Part shown: piece after piece, positions 1 to 6,445 of the stretch
Layout of the letters: each line of letters opens with the position of its first letter
Position numbering within the stretch: position 1 is the first letter of the stretch
Assembly (NCBI GenBank): GCA_002449785.1
Contig: DJXP01000060.1
Span: forward strand, 1 to 20,087
Reading direction: 5' to 3'
Source: Clostridiales bacterium UBA7001
GTDB lineage: Bacteria > Bacillota > Clostridia > TANB77 > CAG-508
DNA: 20,087 nt
Translations under genes and position numbers: made by a program
The notes under the pieces: generated by a model
Database searches by the model: none
Told to the model about the DNA's origin: nothing
What the model saw: the letters and a program-made list of their open reading frames with translations, nothing else

Positions 1-1298
1 ATACGGTTACCAAAAGCAACTCTAAAGTGTTGAATTACATAATCATCCATTGCAGTTCTCTTTTTCCAATTTTCATCTGATCCAGCATGTTCTTCTCTTG
101 CTTTCATAAATAAATTATCTAAATAAGAGAAATTTATATCCATTGGTGGTGTATCTTCTGCTTCAAATACTTGTCCTTTATCATTTATATCTATTGGCAT
201 AGCTCTATCGTAAACTTTATCTGTAACCATAAATGTTGAATCGTCATTATTGATTGTTCCTATATACCAAGTATTTGGTGGTATTCTTAATCTTCCATTT
301 ATAATATGTTTTGGATCATTTTCCCATGGGCTTGCAACAATTTCTATAATCCATTCATTTCTATTAGGCATCTCCAAAATAGAAAGCATTTCAGCAAAAT
401 AATACTCAACACGTGCTAAGTTCATCTCATCTAGTATTACTGTATAAACATCATCTGTATATGTAGCTGTATATAAAGCTTCAAGCATTTGTGTTTCATT
501 AAATTTCTTTGTAAATTCGTTAAAGTACCCAAAAAGCTCTGTTCTATCTCTCCAAGATGGCTGTACAGAAACAACACATGAATCATGTTTTAAAAATTTT
601 CCCCATGCATATGCAAGTGATGTTTTACCAGTACCTGAAATACCTTGCAATATTACAAGCTTTGTTGATGCTAAACCTGCAATAAAAATTCTAATCATAG
701 GTAACGTATAATACAAATGTAATCTTGATGCAGCAAAATTTCTAAATATTTTACAAAGATCTTCTAATGAAAATGTATTATTATAATTTTGAACTTTGTA
801 TTTAGCATATTTTTTATCTATAATACTTAATCTTGAAAATCTTATACCTTCTCCATCTTCAATATCATCTTCATTTTTCTTATCAGATATGTTTTCCGTA
901 CTAGATTCATCTGGTTTTAGTCCAAGCTGAGAAACTTTCATAGCTAAGATTTCTTCTCTTTCTTTTGTCATTGTTTCAACTCTTTTATTTAAATCAGCTA
1001 CTTCTTTAAGCATTGTTTCTTGCTCTACAACTGTTTTCCTAAATCTTATATATTTTCTCACAAGTAAATATGCCAATAATACTGTTAGTATTAATATAAG
1101 TGCAACAGCAATAATAGCAATTGTTACTAATAACCATTCTTGCAGTGAAAAGTCATTTTTATACTGTTTAATTAAATGAACATAACCTGGTATATTAAAA
1201 ATTTGTCCAATTCCTTCTACTATACCAAAAATTATTGTTTTTAATCCCTTAAAAAATTCATTCAAAAACTCGTATAAGAATCTTAAATATGTATCCAT
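1..1298 (-). CDS. Membrane-anchored McrB-type AAA+ ATPase (3' end outside window)
   Basis: I translated this gene from the complement; it is open at the left edge, so 432 N-terminal codons are visible. An amphipathic start is followed by one membrane segment (about residues 54-80), a short coiled-coil-like stretch (85-120), an acidic linker (130-150) and an AAA+ domain. The AAA+ domain shows Walker A GISGTGKTS (219-227), Walker B plus the McrB signature VILDEMNLARVEYYF (287-301), a sensor-1-like GTINNDD (347-353) and an arginine-finger candidate in VYDRAMPI (362-369). The DEMNLARVEYYF signature is typical of McrB/MoxR-like ATPases. McrB of restriction systems is soluble and binds DNA, whereas here a membrane anchor replaces the DNA-binding domain. 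I infer an envelope-associated remodelling motor. The ATG at 1298 is preceded by AAAGGG, and the gene lies 30 nt behind the previous one, so it is probably last or near last in the operon. Confidence 0.85.
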   Translation of the reverse strand, partial: MDTYLRFLYEFLNEFFKGLKTIIFGIVEGIGQIFNIPGYVHLIKQYKNDFSLQEWLLVTIAIIAVALILILTVLLAYLLVRKYIRFRKTVVEQETMLKEVADLNKRVETMTKEREEILAMKVSQLGLKPDESSTENISDKKNEDDIEDGEGIRFSRLSIIDKKYAKYKVQNYNNTFSLEDLCKIFRNFAASRLHLYYTLPMIRIFIAGLASTKLVILQGISGTGKTSLAYAWGKFLKHDSCVVSVQPSWRDRTELFGYFNEFTKKFNETQMLEALYTATYTDDVYTVILDEMNLARVEYYFAEMLSILEMPNRNEWIIEIVASPWENDPKHIINGRLRIPPNTWYIGTINNDDSTFMVTDKVYDRAMPIDINDKGQVFEAEDTPPMDINFSYLDNLFMKAREEHAGSDENWKKRTAMDDYVIQHFRVAFGNR

Positions 1299-1328
1299 TG
1301 TTTTTCCCTTTCATAATTAAATCTTATT

Positions 1329-2330
1329 TTAGTTATAAATAAGAAGTCTTTCTTTTTTATAATGTTTCTTATTAACATCATCTTTACTTGCGATAATACA
1401 TGCAAATACATCTAAGAGTTTAAGCTCATCATTTGTAAGTGTTTTCATATCTTTATTTGCAATTAATGCAAACTTAAAGCCTTTTTTCATTAAATTATAT
1501 ATTTTTTCTTTATTATCACCAAACTCATCATATCTAACAGATAAATATATTTTATCTTGAGATGCTTGATTATTTAATATTTCTAATAATTGTTCTAACT
1601 TTTTAGATTTACTAAACATACTAACTGCAAAATCTGCAATATATATTCTGCTAAAATTTCCTACTAAAATATCTTTTAAAGCTATATTTGCTAGCATTGG
1701 ATATTCAACAAACAATCTATCTTCAGCTACAATGTCATTTTCAAAAACTTCTTGTATTGCTTCAGCACTAAATAGTTTAGGAAATTCTATATGATATATC
1801 AGCTTTGTAAAAAAATAATTAGTATTATTCACATCTACTCTTTTTAAATCAATTTCGAATTCATCTGTGTTTTCATATAATTCTAATGAATCTTCAACTA
1901 GTTTAATATCTGTATTTACCAAACTTAAAAATTCCTTATCAAACTCATCATTTTCATTAACTCTAAGATTAAATCTTGAAATTCTTTTTTCAGATATTAA
2001 TTCTACAACATGATTAATATCAATATTATCTCTAACAAAGTCAAAATAAAATAAATATTGAAATAAAATCAATGTGTTTTCTATATCTTCTTTTTTTGTT
2101 TTATCTTTTTGATATAATTCTTCACTTTTATTTATTAGTGAATTATAAATTCTCCTATAAAAAAATTTAATATTATTATCAGTTCCATAATTATAATATC
2201 TTGCATCTATATATGTTTGAATCAGTTCCTCAGCAATATCTTTATTATATTTACTCTTTAATATTATACTTAAATATTTTTTTAATCTTTTAGCAGTCTT
2301 ACTAATATGTTTTTCTATTATATTATTCAT
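1329..2330 (-). CDS. Conserved-looking hypothetical protein, 333 aa, in the signal-peptidase operon
   Basis: I do not recognise this protein. I chose the ATG at 2330 (MNNIIEKH) over an in-frame ATG 33 nt upstream because TAGGAG sits 7 nt before it. The N-terminal third is basic and helical; the rest alternates short hydrophobic strands and helices. No signal peptide or membrane segment is visible, so it is probably cytoplasmic. The C-terminal half (about residues 190-320) has an alternating strand/helix pattern, for example RIYIADFAVSMF followed by KIYLSVRYDE and GFKFALIANKD. This loosely resembles a TIM-barrel such as a degenerate EAL domain, but no catalytic signature can be identified. It lies between a TasA-like exported protein and the membrane AAA+ ATPase, so a cytosolic adaptor role is possible. 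That role is inference from position only. Confidence 0.75.
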   Translation of the reverse strand: MNNIIEKHISKTAKRLKKYLSIILKSKYNKDIAEELIQTYIDARYYNYGTDNNIKFFYRRIYNSLINKSEELYQKDKTKKEDIENTLILFQYLFYFDFVRDNIDINHVVELISEKRISRFNLRVNENDEFDKEFLSLVNTDIKLVEDSLELYENTDEFEIDLKRVDVNNTNYFFTKLIYHIEFPKLFSAEAIQEVFENDIVAEDRLFVEYPMLANIALKDILVGNFSRIYIADFAVSMFSKSKKLEQLLEILNNQASQDKIYLSVRYDEFGDNKEKIYNLMKKGFKFALIANKDMKTLTNDELKLLDVFACIIASKDDVNKKHYKKERLLIYN

Positions 2331-2368
2331 TAAAATTACTCCTATCCTAAAGTATAAAATCATATACT

Positions 2369-3409
2369 TTATGTACAGCTAACCGAAACAATTGGCGTAG
2401 ATGCTCCTTGTGGATATGTATAATTTTGAGATGCATCAATTTTATAAAACTTAACTACTTTACTTTCTTCAGCATCAACTTTAAATGAAATCTGATCAAT
2501 ATAGTCATAGCCGTTTTTTAAAACATCTTCTGTTTCACCAGTTGCAGCTGCAACTAAATACATATTTGTTGTTGTATCAATTACTACGTCATTTGGATTA
2601 AAATCTAATGTAATTATCATAGAATGACAATTAGCTTTCTGTTCTGCTGATAAAGCGTTGTATTCAGCTATTGTTATATTACTTCCAGCTGCATATGTTC
2701 CAAAAGCTGTATCTACAGTATAATAGTCCAAAGTATTTGTAACTATAACTTCCAAATAGGGGCTATAATTACTATCTTCTATTTTATAAGACATTCCTAT
2801 ACTTCCAACAATTATCTTAAATTCACCTACTAATGTTTGTTTATATGGAGATAATGATTCTGCTGTTACTGTTATAAAAATATAATCATTATTATTTAAA
2901 GTAACATTTTGTTTTGGTTTAATTGATATATCAAAATAATCTTTATTATTTGCAGATTGTAAAATTGTTCCATAAGCATATCCATCTAAAGCAACATCCT
3001 TACTTATTGTAAAATCTAGCATATCTTCAGAATTTTCATATTCAGTACCATCACTTTTAAAAGCAGAATATTCATAACTAATCCTATAATCTATATTAAC
3101 CTTTGACATTTCTAAATTGTTTTTTCTACTATTCATATTTATTGTTATTTCATATAAATCAACACCAGACCAGTTACTTGCCTCAAAATATGCTGTATCT
3201 ACTGCAAGCTTATCACTATTAAAATAAAACTCTTTAGAATTTAAATAATAGCTCCTTACTTTTGAATAAACATATCGAGAAAAAGTAACTGAAGCAGGAA
3301 TAATTATTCTAATTAATGCAACTATTATAAATAATAATATTAAAAGCATTAATAATTTTCTGTAACCATTATTTTTTCTTCTTATTCTAGTTTTTTTTCT
3401 AGCTCCCAA
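2369..3409 (-). CDS. Membrane-anchored exported protein, SipW-substrate-like (346 aa)
   Basis: The N-terminus is very basic (RKKTRIRRKNNGYRK), followed by a membrane segment (about 18-38) and then the junction SVTFSRYVYS. Next come a YFNSD-type stretch (about 62-66) and an extracellular region rich in Ser, Thr, Asn and Asp that looks like beta-sandwich repeats. This layout (basic tail, hydrophobic core, aromatic S/T-x-S-R-Y-V junction, beta-rich ectodomain) resembles proteins processed by SipW-type signal peptidases, such as TasA/CalY relatives. No enzyme motif is visible. The start is TTG at 3409: AAAGGA lies about 8 nt upstream, and the next Met is already inside the membrane segment. The ribosome-binding site nearly touches the stop of the upstream gene, 14 nt away. 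The C-terminus ends SVSCT. The substrate role is inferred from architecture and neighbours. Confidence 0.8.
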   Translation of the reverse strand: MGARKKTRIRRKNNGYRKLLMLLILLFIIVALIRIIIPASVTFSRYVYSKVRSYYLNSKEFYFNSDKLAVDTAYFEASNWSGVDLYEITINMNSRKNNLEMSKVNIDYRISYEYSAFKSDGTEYENSEDMLDFTISKDVALDGYAYGTILQSANNKDYFDISIKPKQNVTLNNNDYIFITVTAESLSPYKQTLVGEFKIIVGSIGMSYKIEDSNYSPYLEVIVTNTLDYYTVDTAFGTYAAGSNITIAEYNALSAEQKANCHSMIITLDFNPNDVVIDTTTNMYLVAAATGETEDVLKNGYDYIDQISFKVDAEESKVVKFYKIDASQNYTYPQGASTPIVSVSCT

Positions 3410-3423
3410 TCTAAAAATCCTTT

Positions 3424-4014
3424 CTAATCTATAATTTGCTTTGCCTCAACTGAAATTTCAATACATTCTATTACATTTTGATATTTTACATTATCACAAG
3501 AACTTGGAAAAGTTACTCGTAAATTATATGTATTTGTATATCCTTGATCACATTTAAATGTGCCAGATTCATCTAAAATCTTTTTAAAATATGTACCATC
3601 ATCATCTGTTATAGTTTCAATAGTTGTTTCTTCTCCATCATCATAGCTTTTGGTAAGTTCATATTCAAGAGGCAAATTGGTTGTAGTTCTTATTTTCAAA
3701 GTATATTCCATATCTGTTTCTGAAACTTCTTCTATTTCACCATTTAATGTATAATTTGAAATATTGAATGTACAAGTTCTTGTATCACCAGGGAGCATAT
3801 CATCTAGTGAAATAACCTTTGTTTCATATTCATCATTGAGCCTAAAGTAAGCAACATCAAGATTAGCATCAGAATTTGCTTCAGATTCATATAATGAAAA
3901 TGAACCAAATACGATTTTGTAAAGAATAAATATTATTGTAATAGATATTAAGAATTTTATTCTTCTTTTAAATCTTATTGCTTTCCTTTCTCTTAAGTAT
4001 TTCCCTCTTATCAT
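3424..4014 (-). CDS. Membrane-anchored exported protein, SipW-substrate-like (196 aa)
   Basis: A basic N-terminus (residues 3-20, many Arg and Lys) precedes one hydrophobic segment (about 20-37). The junction SFSLYESEANSDANLDVAYF resembles the sequence after the signal in TasA/CalY-type proteins. The remainder (about 60-196) is acidic and beta-strand-like, with three cysteines (in TRTCTFN, GTFKCDQG and SSCDN) plus one in VIECIE, so disulfides are possible outside the cell. There are no enzyme motifs. The ATG at 4014 lies 2 nt after the stop of the SipW-type peptidase, and its ribosome-binding site (AGAGGA) is inside that gene's 3' end. This implies coupled expression of peptidase and substrate. 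No specific family could be assigned; the SipW-substrate role is inference. Confidence 0.8.
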   Translation of the reverse strand: MIRGKYLRERKAIRFKRRIKFLISITIIFILYKIVFGSFSLYESEANSDANLDVAYFRLNDEYETKVISLDDMLPGDTRTCTFNISNYTLNGEIEEVSETDMEYTLKIRTTTNLPLEYELTKSYDDGEETTIETITDDDGTYFKKILDESGTFKCDQGYTNTYNLRVTFPSSCDNVKYQNVIECIEISVEAKQIID

Positions 4015-4016
4015 TT

Positions 4017-4520
4017 CTATTCCTCTTCTGAATTTTTAATTTTCTCATCCTTAAAAAACATAATTTTAATAATTATTATTGAAATTATTAGTACAATAAC
4101 TACTTTAGGATCTTTAAAAACTTTTATCCAAACTGCAACATTTGTAAAAATATATATTACTTTACCTACAACTGCATCGTCTGTAATTGGCAAGTCTTCG
4201 GTATTGTTTGCATCGCCTTTAGTAATTATTTGTTCATTATCTTTTTTAATTATTCTATGTGTAATAAAATTATTATCTGCTTTAAATGTTATAATATCAT
4301 TTTCGCTTACTTCTTTAGTAAGTTTAACTATTATAATATCACTAGTTTTTATCGTTGGCTCCATACTCCCTGTTACTACTTGAAATATAGTATAACCAAA
4401 AAAATTTATATATCTTTTGCCAAATAATTTAAGCTCAGCTAAAAAATATAACAGTAAAAATAGAATTAATAGCAATATAAGCATTATAAAATCAATCTTT
4501 AATTTTCTCTTTTTCACCAT
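4017..4520 (-). CDS. sipW: Signal peptidase I, SipW/archaeal (ER) type
   Basis: This is a membrane serine endopeptidase that removes signal peptides on the outer face of the membrane. Hydrophobic segment 1 is at about residues 11-29. The catalytic serine box is VVTGSMEP (48-55, Ser52), followed by DIIIV. Catalytic His88 lies in FITHRII, in place of the Lys of classical bacterial signal peptidases; this Ser-His arrangement is the hallmark of the SipW/archaeal/ER branch. TKGDANN (100-106) supplies the conserved Asp region, then VVGKVIYI and a second membrane helix (about 138-155). The length of 167 aa fits the family. The ATG at 4520 has TAGGAG just upstream and lies 6 nt after the preceding gene. 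Known SipW substrates in Bacillus are biofilm fibre proteins such as TasA, and the three anchored proteins in this operon are the likely substrates here. Confidence 0.93.
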   Translation of the reverse strand: MVKKRKLKIDFIMLILLLILFLLLYFLAELKLFGKRYINFFGYTIFQVVTGSMEPTIKTSDIIIVKLTKEVSENDIITFKADNNFITHRIIKKDNEQIITKGDANNTEDLPITDDAVVGKVIYIFTNVAVWIKVFKDPKVVIVLIISIIIIKIMFFKDEKIKNSEEE

Positions 4521-4526
4521 ATACTC

Positions 4527-5189
4527 CTAATCAGTATGCTGTACAGCTTTTACATTTACATGAAATATTATTTGATTATTAAATGTTTTTCCAATTTTAG
4601 AATCTTTTGTATTATTATTCTCATTATTTTCCCATTCAAATTCAACATGTAATGTATCTAATCTTGTTCCATTTACTGTAGACTTTATTTCTGAAAGTGG
4701 TTTTACTCTTGTTATTGTAGTTTTTTTTGTTTCATTATTATAAGTAAAATCCACAGTTTTTCCATTATCTATTTCTACATCACTAATTTTCATAACAATA
4801 TCATCTGATGTAACATCAGTTACAGTTTCATCACCTAAATCTAATTCTGGTTTATCAATTGTAATTTCATATTCAAATGAGACATCAGTATCAGTAGGAT
4901 CTATTACAAGTTCAAAGCTTCCTTTTCTACCAGGTGAAATTCTTTCTTCAATTGTATGTGTGTCTTCATCCCATTCAAACGTATCAATATCGTATTCTTG
5001 AGATATTGGATTTCCATCTTCATCAACTTCTGTAATATCTGTATTATTAATTTTTATAACCCATTGTCCAATATCTTTGCTTATTTCACCAGTACCGACT
5101 GTTATATATTTCGAATAAGTTGAACGTAAAATTAATATAAAAACTAAAATAATTAATATGAAAATCAAAAATTTGATTTTATTATTCAT
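4527..5189 (-). CDS. Small exported protein with SipW-type signal, TasA/CalY-like (220 aa)
   Basis: The N-terminus has few charged residues (MNNKIK), then a hydrophobic core (about 7-21) and the junction RSTYSKYITVGTGE. The aromatic S/T-Y-S-K-Y motif after the hydrophobic core is typical of signal peptides in SipW-dependent proteins. The mature part is acidic and beta-rich, with a DEDGNP loop, a Pro-Gly-Arg-Lys turn near residue 90 (ISPGRKGSF) and repeated D/T-rich strands; this is compatible with a TasA/camelysin-like beta-sandwich. No cysteines or enzyme motifs are visible. The ATG at 5189 is preceded by AGGAG at 7 nt and sits 9 nt after the pseudo-peptidase gene. The sipW-like gene follows after 6 nt, an arrangement reminiscent of the tapA-sipW-tasA operon of Bacillus. 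Family assignment is by architecture only. Confidence 0.82.
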   Translation of the reverse strand: MNNKIKFLIFILIILVFILILRSTYSKYITVGTGEISKDIGQWVIKINNTDITEVDEDGNPISQEYDIDTFEWDEDTHTIEERISPGRKGSFELVIDPTDTDVSFEYEITIDKPELDLGDETVTDVTSDDIVMKISDVEIDNGKTVDFTYNNETKKTTITRVKPLSEIKSTVNGTRLDTLHVEFEWENNENNNTKDSKIGKTFNNQIIFHVNVKAVQHTD

Positions 5190-5198
5190 TAAAATCTC

Positions 5199-6209
5199 CT
5201 ATTTATTATCAGTCTGCATTTTTTTCTTTTTTGCTTCTATTAAAGCTCTTTTTTGTTCATCTGTCATTGAATTCAATTTTGCCTGTATTAATGCCTTTTT
5301 TTCTTCTTCTGTCATCGAATTTAGTTTTGCTTGTATTAATGCTTTCTTTTCTTCTTCAGTTATTGTTTTTTGAGTACTTGTTTCATTTTTTTCTTCTATA
5401 TTATTTATAGAACTATCTGAATCATTTGCATCATTTTCTTTACTACTATTTTTTTCATCTTCTTTTTTTGTACTCTCTTCATTCTCTTTAGCAATATCTA
5501 TATTTTCCTCATCATTTTTAGTAGTATCATTTTTTTCAGCCCAATTTATATTTTCATTATCTTCATTTTTTTCTTTAGTTTCTTCTGTTACTACTTCTTC
5601 CTTCTCTTCTACTTTATTTTTTTCATTTTCTTTTTTCTTTTTTGTTTTAGAATTTTTTTTCTTTTTCTTTGGTTTTTCGTCGATATCCTCATCATCTTCT
5701 TGCATTTCCATAATTATTGAATGGACTGTGTATAAAAATGCTATTAATGAAGGAAATACTCCTAAAAATAAGAATCCCCATTTAGACTCCAAAACACCTA
5801 TAACCTTTCCAACCTTTGGTATTACAGTTGCAGTATCTGCTTTTCCAATAAAATACGAGCTTGAGAAAACAAAACCACCTTCAACAGTAAATGTAGTTTC
5901 TGTATCTGATACTCTTTCGTATTTTACTACTGTTGCATAATTTACTGTAGTAATTCCTGCTACTGTTCTGTAAAAAAATACAACATCACCTTCTCTTACA
6001 GATGAAAGATTGTTTTTATTAATAATTAATAAATCCCCATATTTATAATCTGGTTCTAAATCTTCATCAATAATAGGTAAAAATGTATTTTTGCCAAAAA
6101 CTGTTACTTTGTATTTATTATAAGATAACAAACAAATTGTGATAAAAATTATCAGCAAAATATATGCTATAATTACAAAGTTTTTCAAAAAGTTCCATAT
6201 TTTCTTCAT
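5199..6209 (-). CDS. Signal-peptidase-like membrane protein lacking catalytic residues, with charged repeat tail
   Basis: Residues 1-165 follow the SipW layout: membrane segment (about 10-31), FGKNTFLPIIDEDLEPDYKYGDLLIIN (37-64), VREGDVVFFY (71-80), VGKVIGVL (133-140) and a second membrane helix (about 144-166). Compared with the intact paralogue in the same operon, the box G-S-M-E-P reads E-D-L-E-P, so Ser becomes Asp50. T-H-R-I-I reads Y-A-T-V-V, so His becomes Ala92. It is therefore predicted not to be a protease. A cytoplasmic tail of about 170 residues follows, very rich in Lys, Glu and Asn, ending in three 16-residue repeats. The ATG at 6209 has AAAGGA at 8 nt, and it is the first gene after the promoter. 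A scaffold, chaperone or regulator of the active peptidase is plausible, but that role is inference. Confidence 0.85.
   Translation of the reverse strand: MKKIWNFLKNFVIIAYILLIIFITICLLSYNKYKVTVFGKNTFLPIIDEDLEPDYKYGDLLIINKNNLSSVREGDVVFFYRTVAGITTVNYATVVKYERVSDTETTFTVEGGFVFSSSYFIGKADTATVIPKVGKVIGVLESKWGFLFLGVFPSLIAFLYTVHSIIMEMQEDDEDIDEKPKKKKKNSKTKKKKENEKNKVEEKEEVVTEETKEKNEDNENINWAEKNDTTKNDEENIDIAKENEESTKKEDEKNSSKENDANDSDSSINNIEEKNETSTQKTITEEEKKALIQAKLNSMTEEEKKALIQAKLNSMTDEQKRALIEAKKKKMQTDNK
5220..5363 (-). repeat. Three 48-bp in-frame repeats encoding 16-residue helical units
   Basis: These encode residues 283-330 of the pseudo-peptidase. Units 1 and 2 are ITEEEKKALIQAKLNS and MTEEEKKALIQAKLNS; unit 3 is a diverged copy, MTDEQKRALIEAKKKK. 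The DNA copies differ at synonymous sites, so they are not very recent duplicates. The pattern predicts amphipathic helices that may mediate oligomerisation or protein binding. Confidence 0.9.
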
Positions 6210-6232
6210 ATTATCATTCCTTTAATTACATT

Positions 6233-6272
6233 TATACTTTATAAGTATAACATCAAAATCCCTTTAATTCAA
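6233..6272 (-). promoter_or_regulatory. Promoter of the signal-peptidase operon
   Basis: On the minus strand, -35 TTGAAT (complement of 6267-6272) and -10 TATACT (complement of 6244-6249) are separated by exactly 17 nt. The -10 lies in a palindrome TATACTT-tat-AAGTATA (6233-6249), which could be an operator. The 5' leader to the ATG at 6209 is about 30 nt and contains AAAGGA. No other promoter was recognised within the seven-gene run. Confidence 0.7.
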
Positions 6273-6363
6273 TGGATTTTATGTTTCATTTTATTACTTT
6301 TTTGGTAACAAAAATGTTACAAAAAATTAATAAAAAAAATTTATTTTTACAATAAAATCCATT
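6271..6363. promoter_or_regulatory. Shared regulatory region: 12-bp inverted repeat around a palindrome
   Basis: AATGGATTTTAT at 6271-6282 is repeated perfectly in inverted orientation as ATAAAATCCATT at 6352-6363. Each copy overlaps by 2 nt the -35 hexamer of the promoter it faces, so both divergent promoters have the same 12-mer in the same register. Near the centre lies the perfect palindrome GTAACA-aaaa-TGTTAC (6305-6320). I infer a common transcription factor site; the regulator is unknown. Confidence 0.6.
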
Positions 6364-6390
6364 TACATTTTTTTTTACTTATATTATAAT
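6362..6390 (+). promoter_or_regulatory. Promoter of the 974-aa Asn-rich protein gene
   Basis: -35 TTTACA (6362-6367) and -10 TATAAT (6385-6390) have a 17-nt spacer. Transcription would start near 6397, leaving a leader of about 49 nt that ends in a strong GGAGG ribosome-binding site (6434-6438) 7 nt before the ATG. The stretch around that site (about 6424-6445) is much more GC-rich than its surroundings. Confidence 0.7.
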
Positions 6391-6445
6391 ATTTTGTATA
6401 AACATAGGATAAATTGAATTATTCTGTCGATACGGAGGTTGTGGG

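Noticed and set aside
1..1298. Type IV restriction McrB
   Set aside because: The McrB motif is present but no DNA-binding domain or McrC is visible, and the protein has a membrane helix, so a restriction role is not supported within the window.
2331..2363. Longer start for the 333-aa hypothetical protein
   Set aside because: The downstream ATG has TAGGAG at proper spacing; the upstream ATG has no comparable site and the extension covers that ribosome-binding site.
5158..5373. Plus-strand ORF with repeated phenylalanine/cysteine/serine-rich segments
   Set aside because: It is the antisense shadow of the Lys/Glu repeat tail of the pseudo-peptidase and has no supporting start signals.
6424..6445. 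GC-richer leader before the 974-aa gene as a riboswitch or structured RNA
   Set aside because: No stable hairpin or known riboswitch core could be found in the roughly 49-nt leader; it holds little more than a ribosome-binding site.
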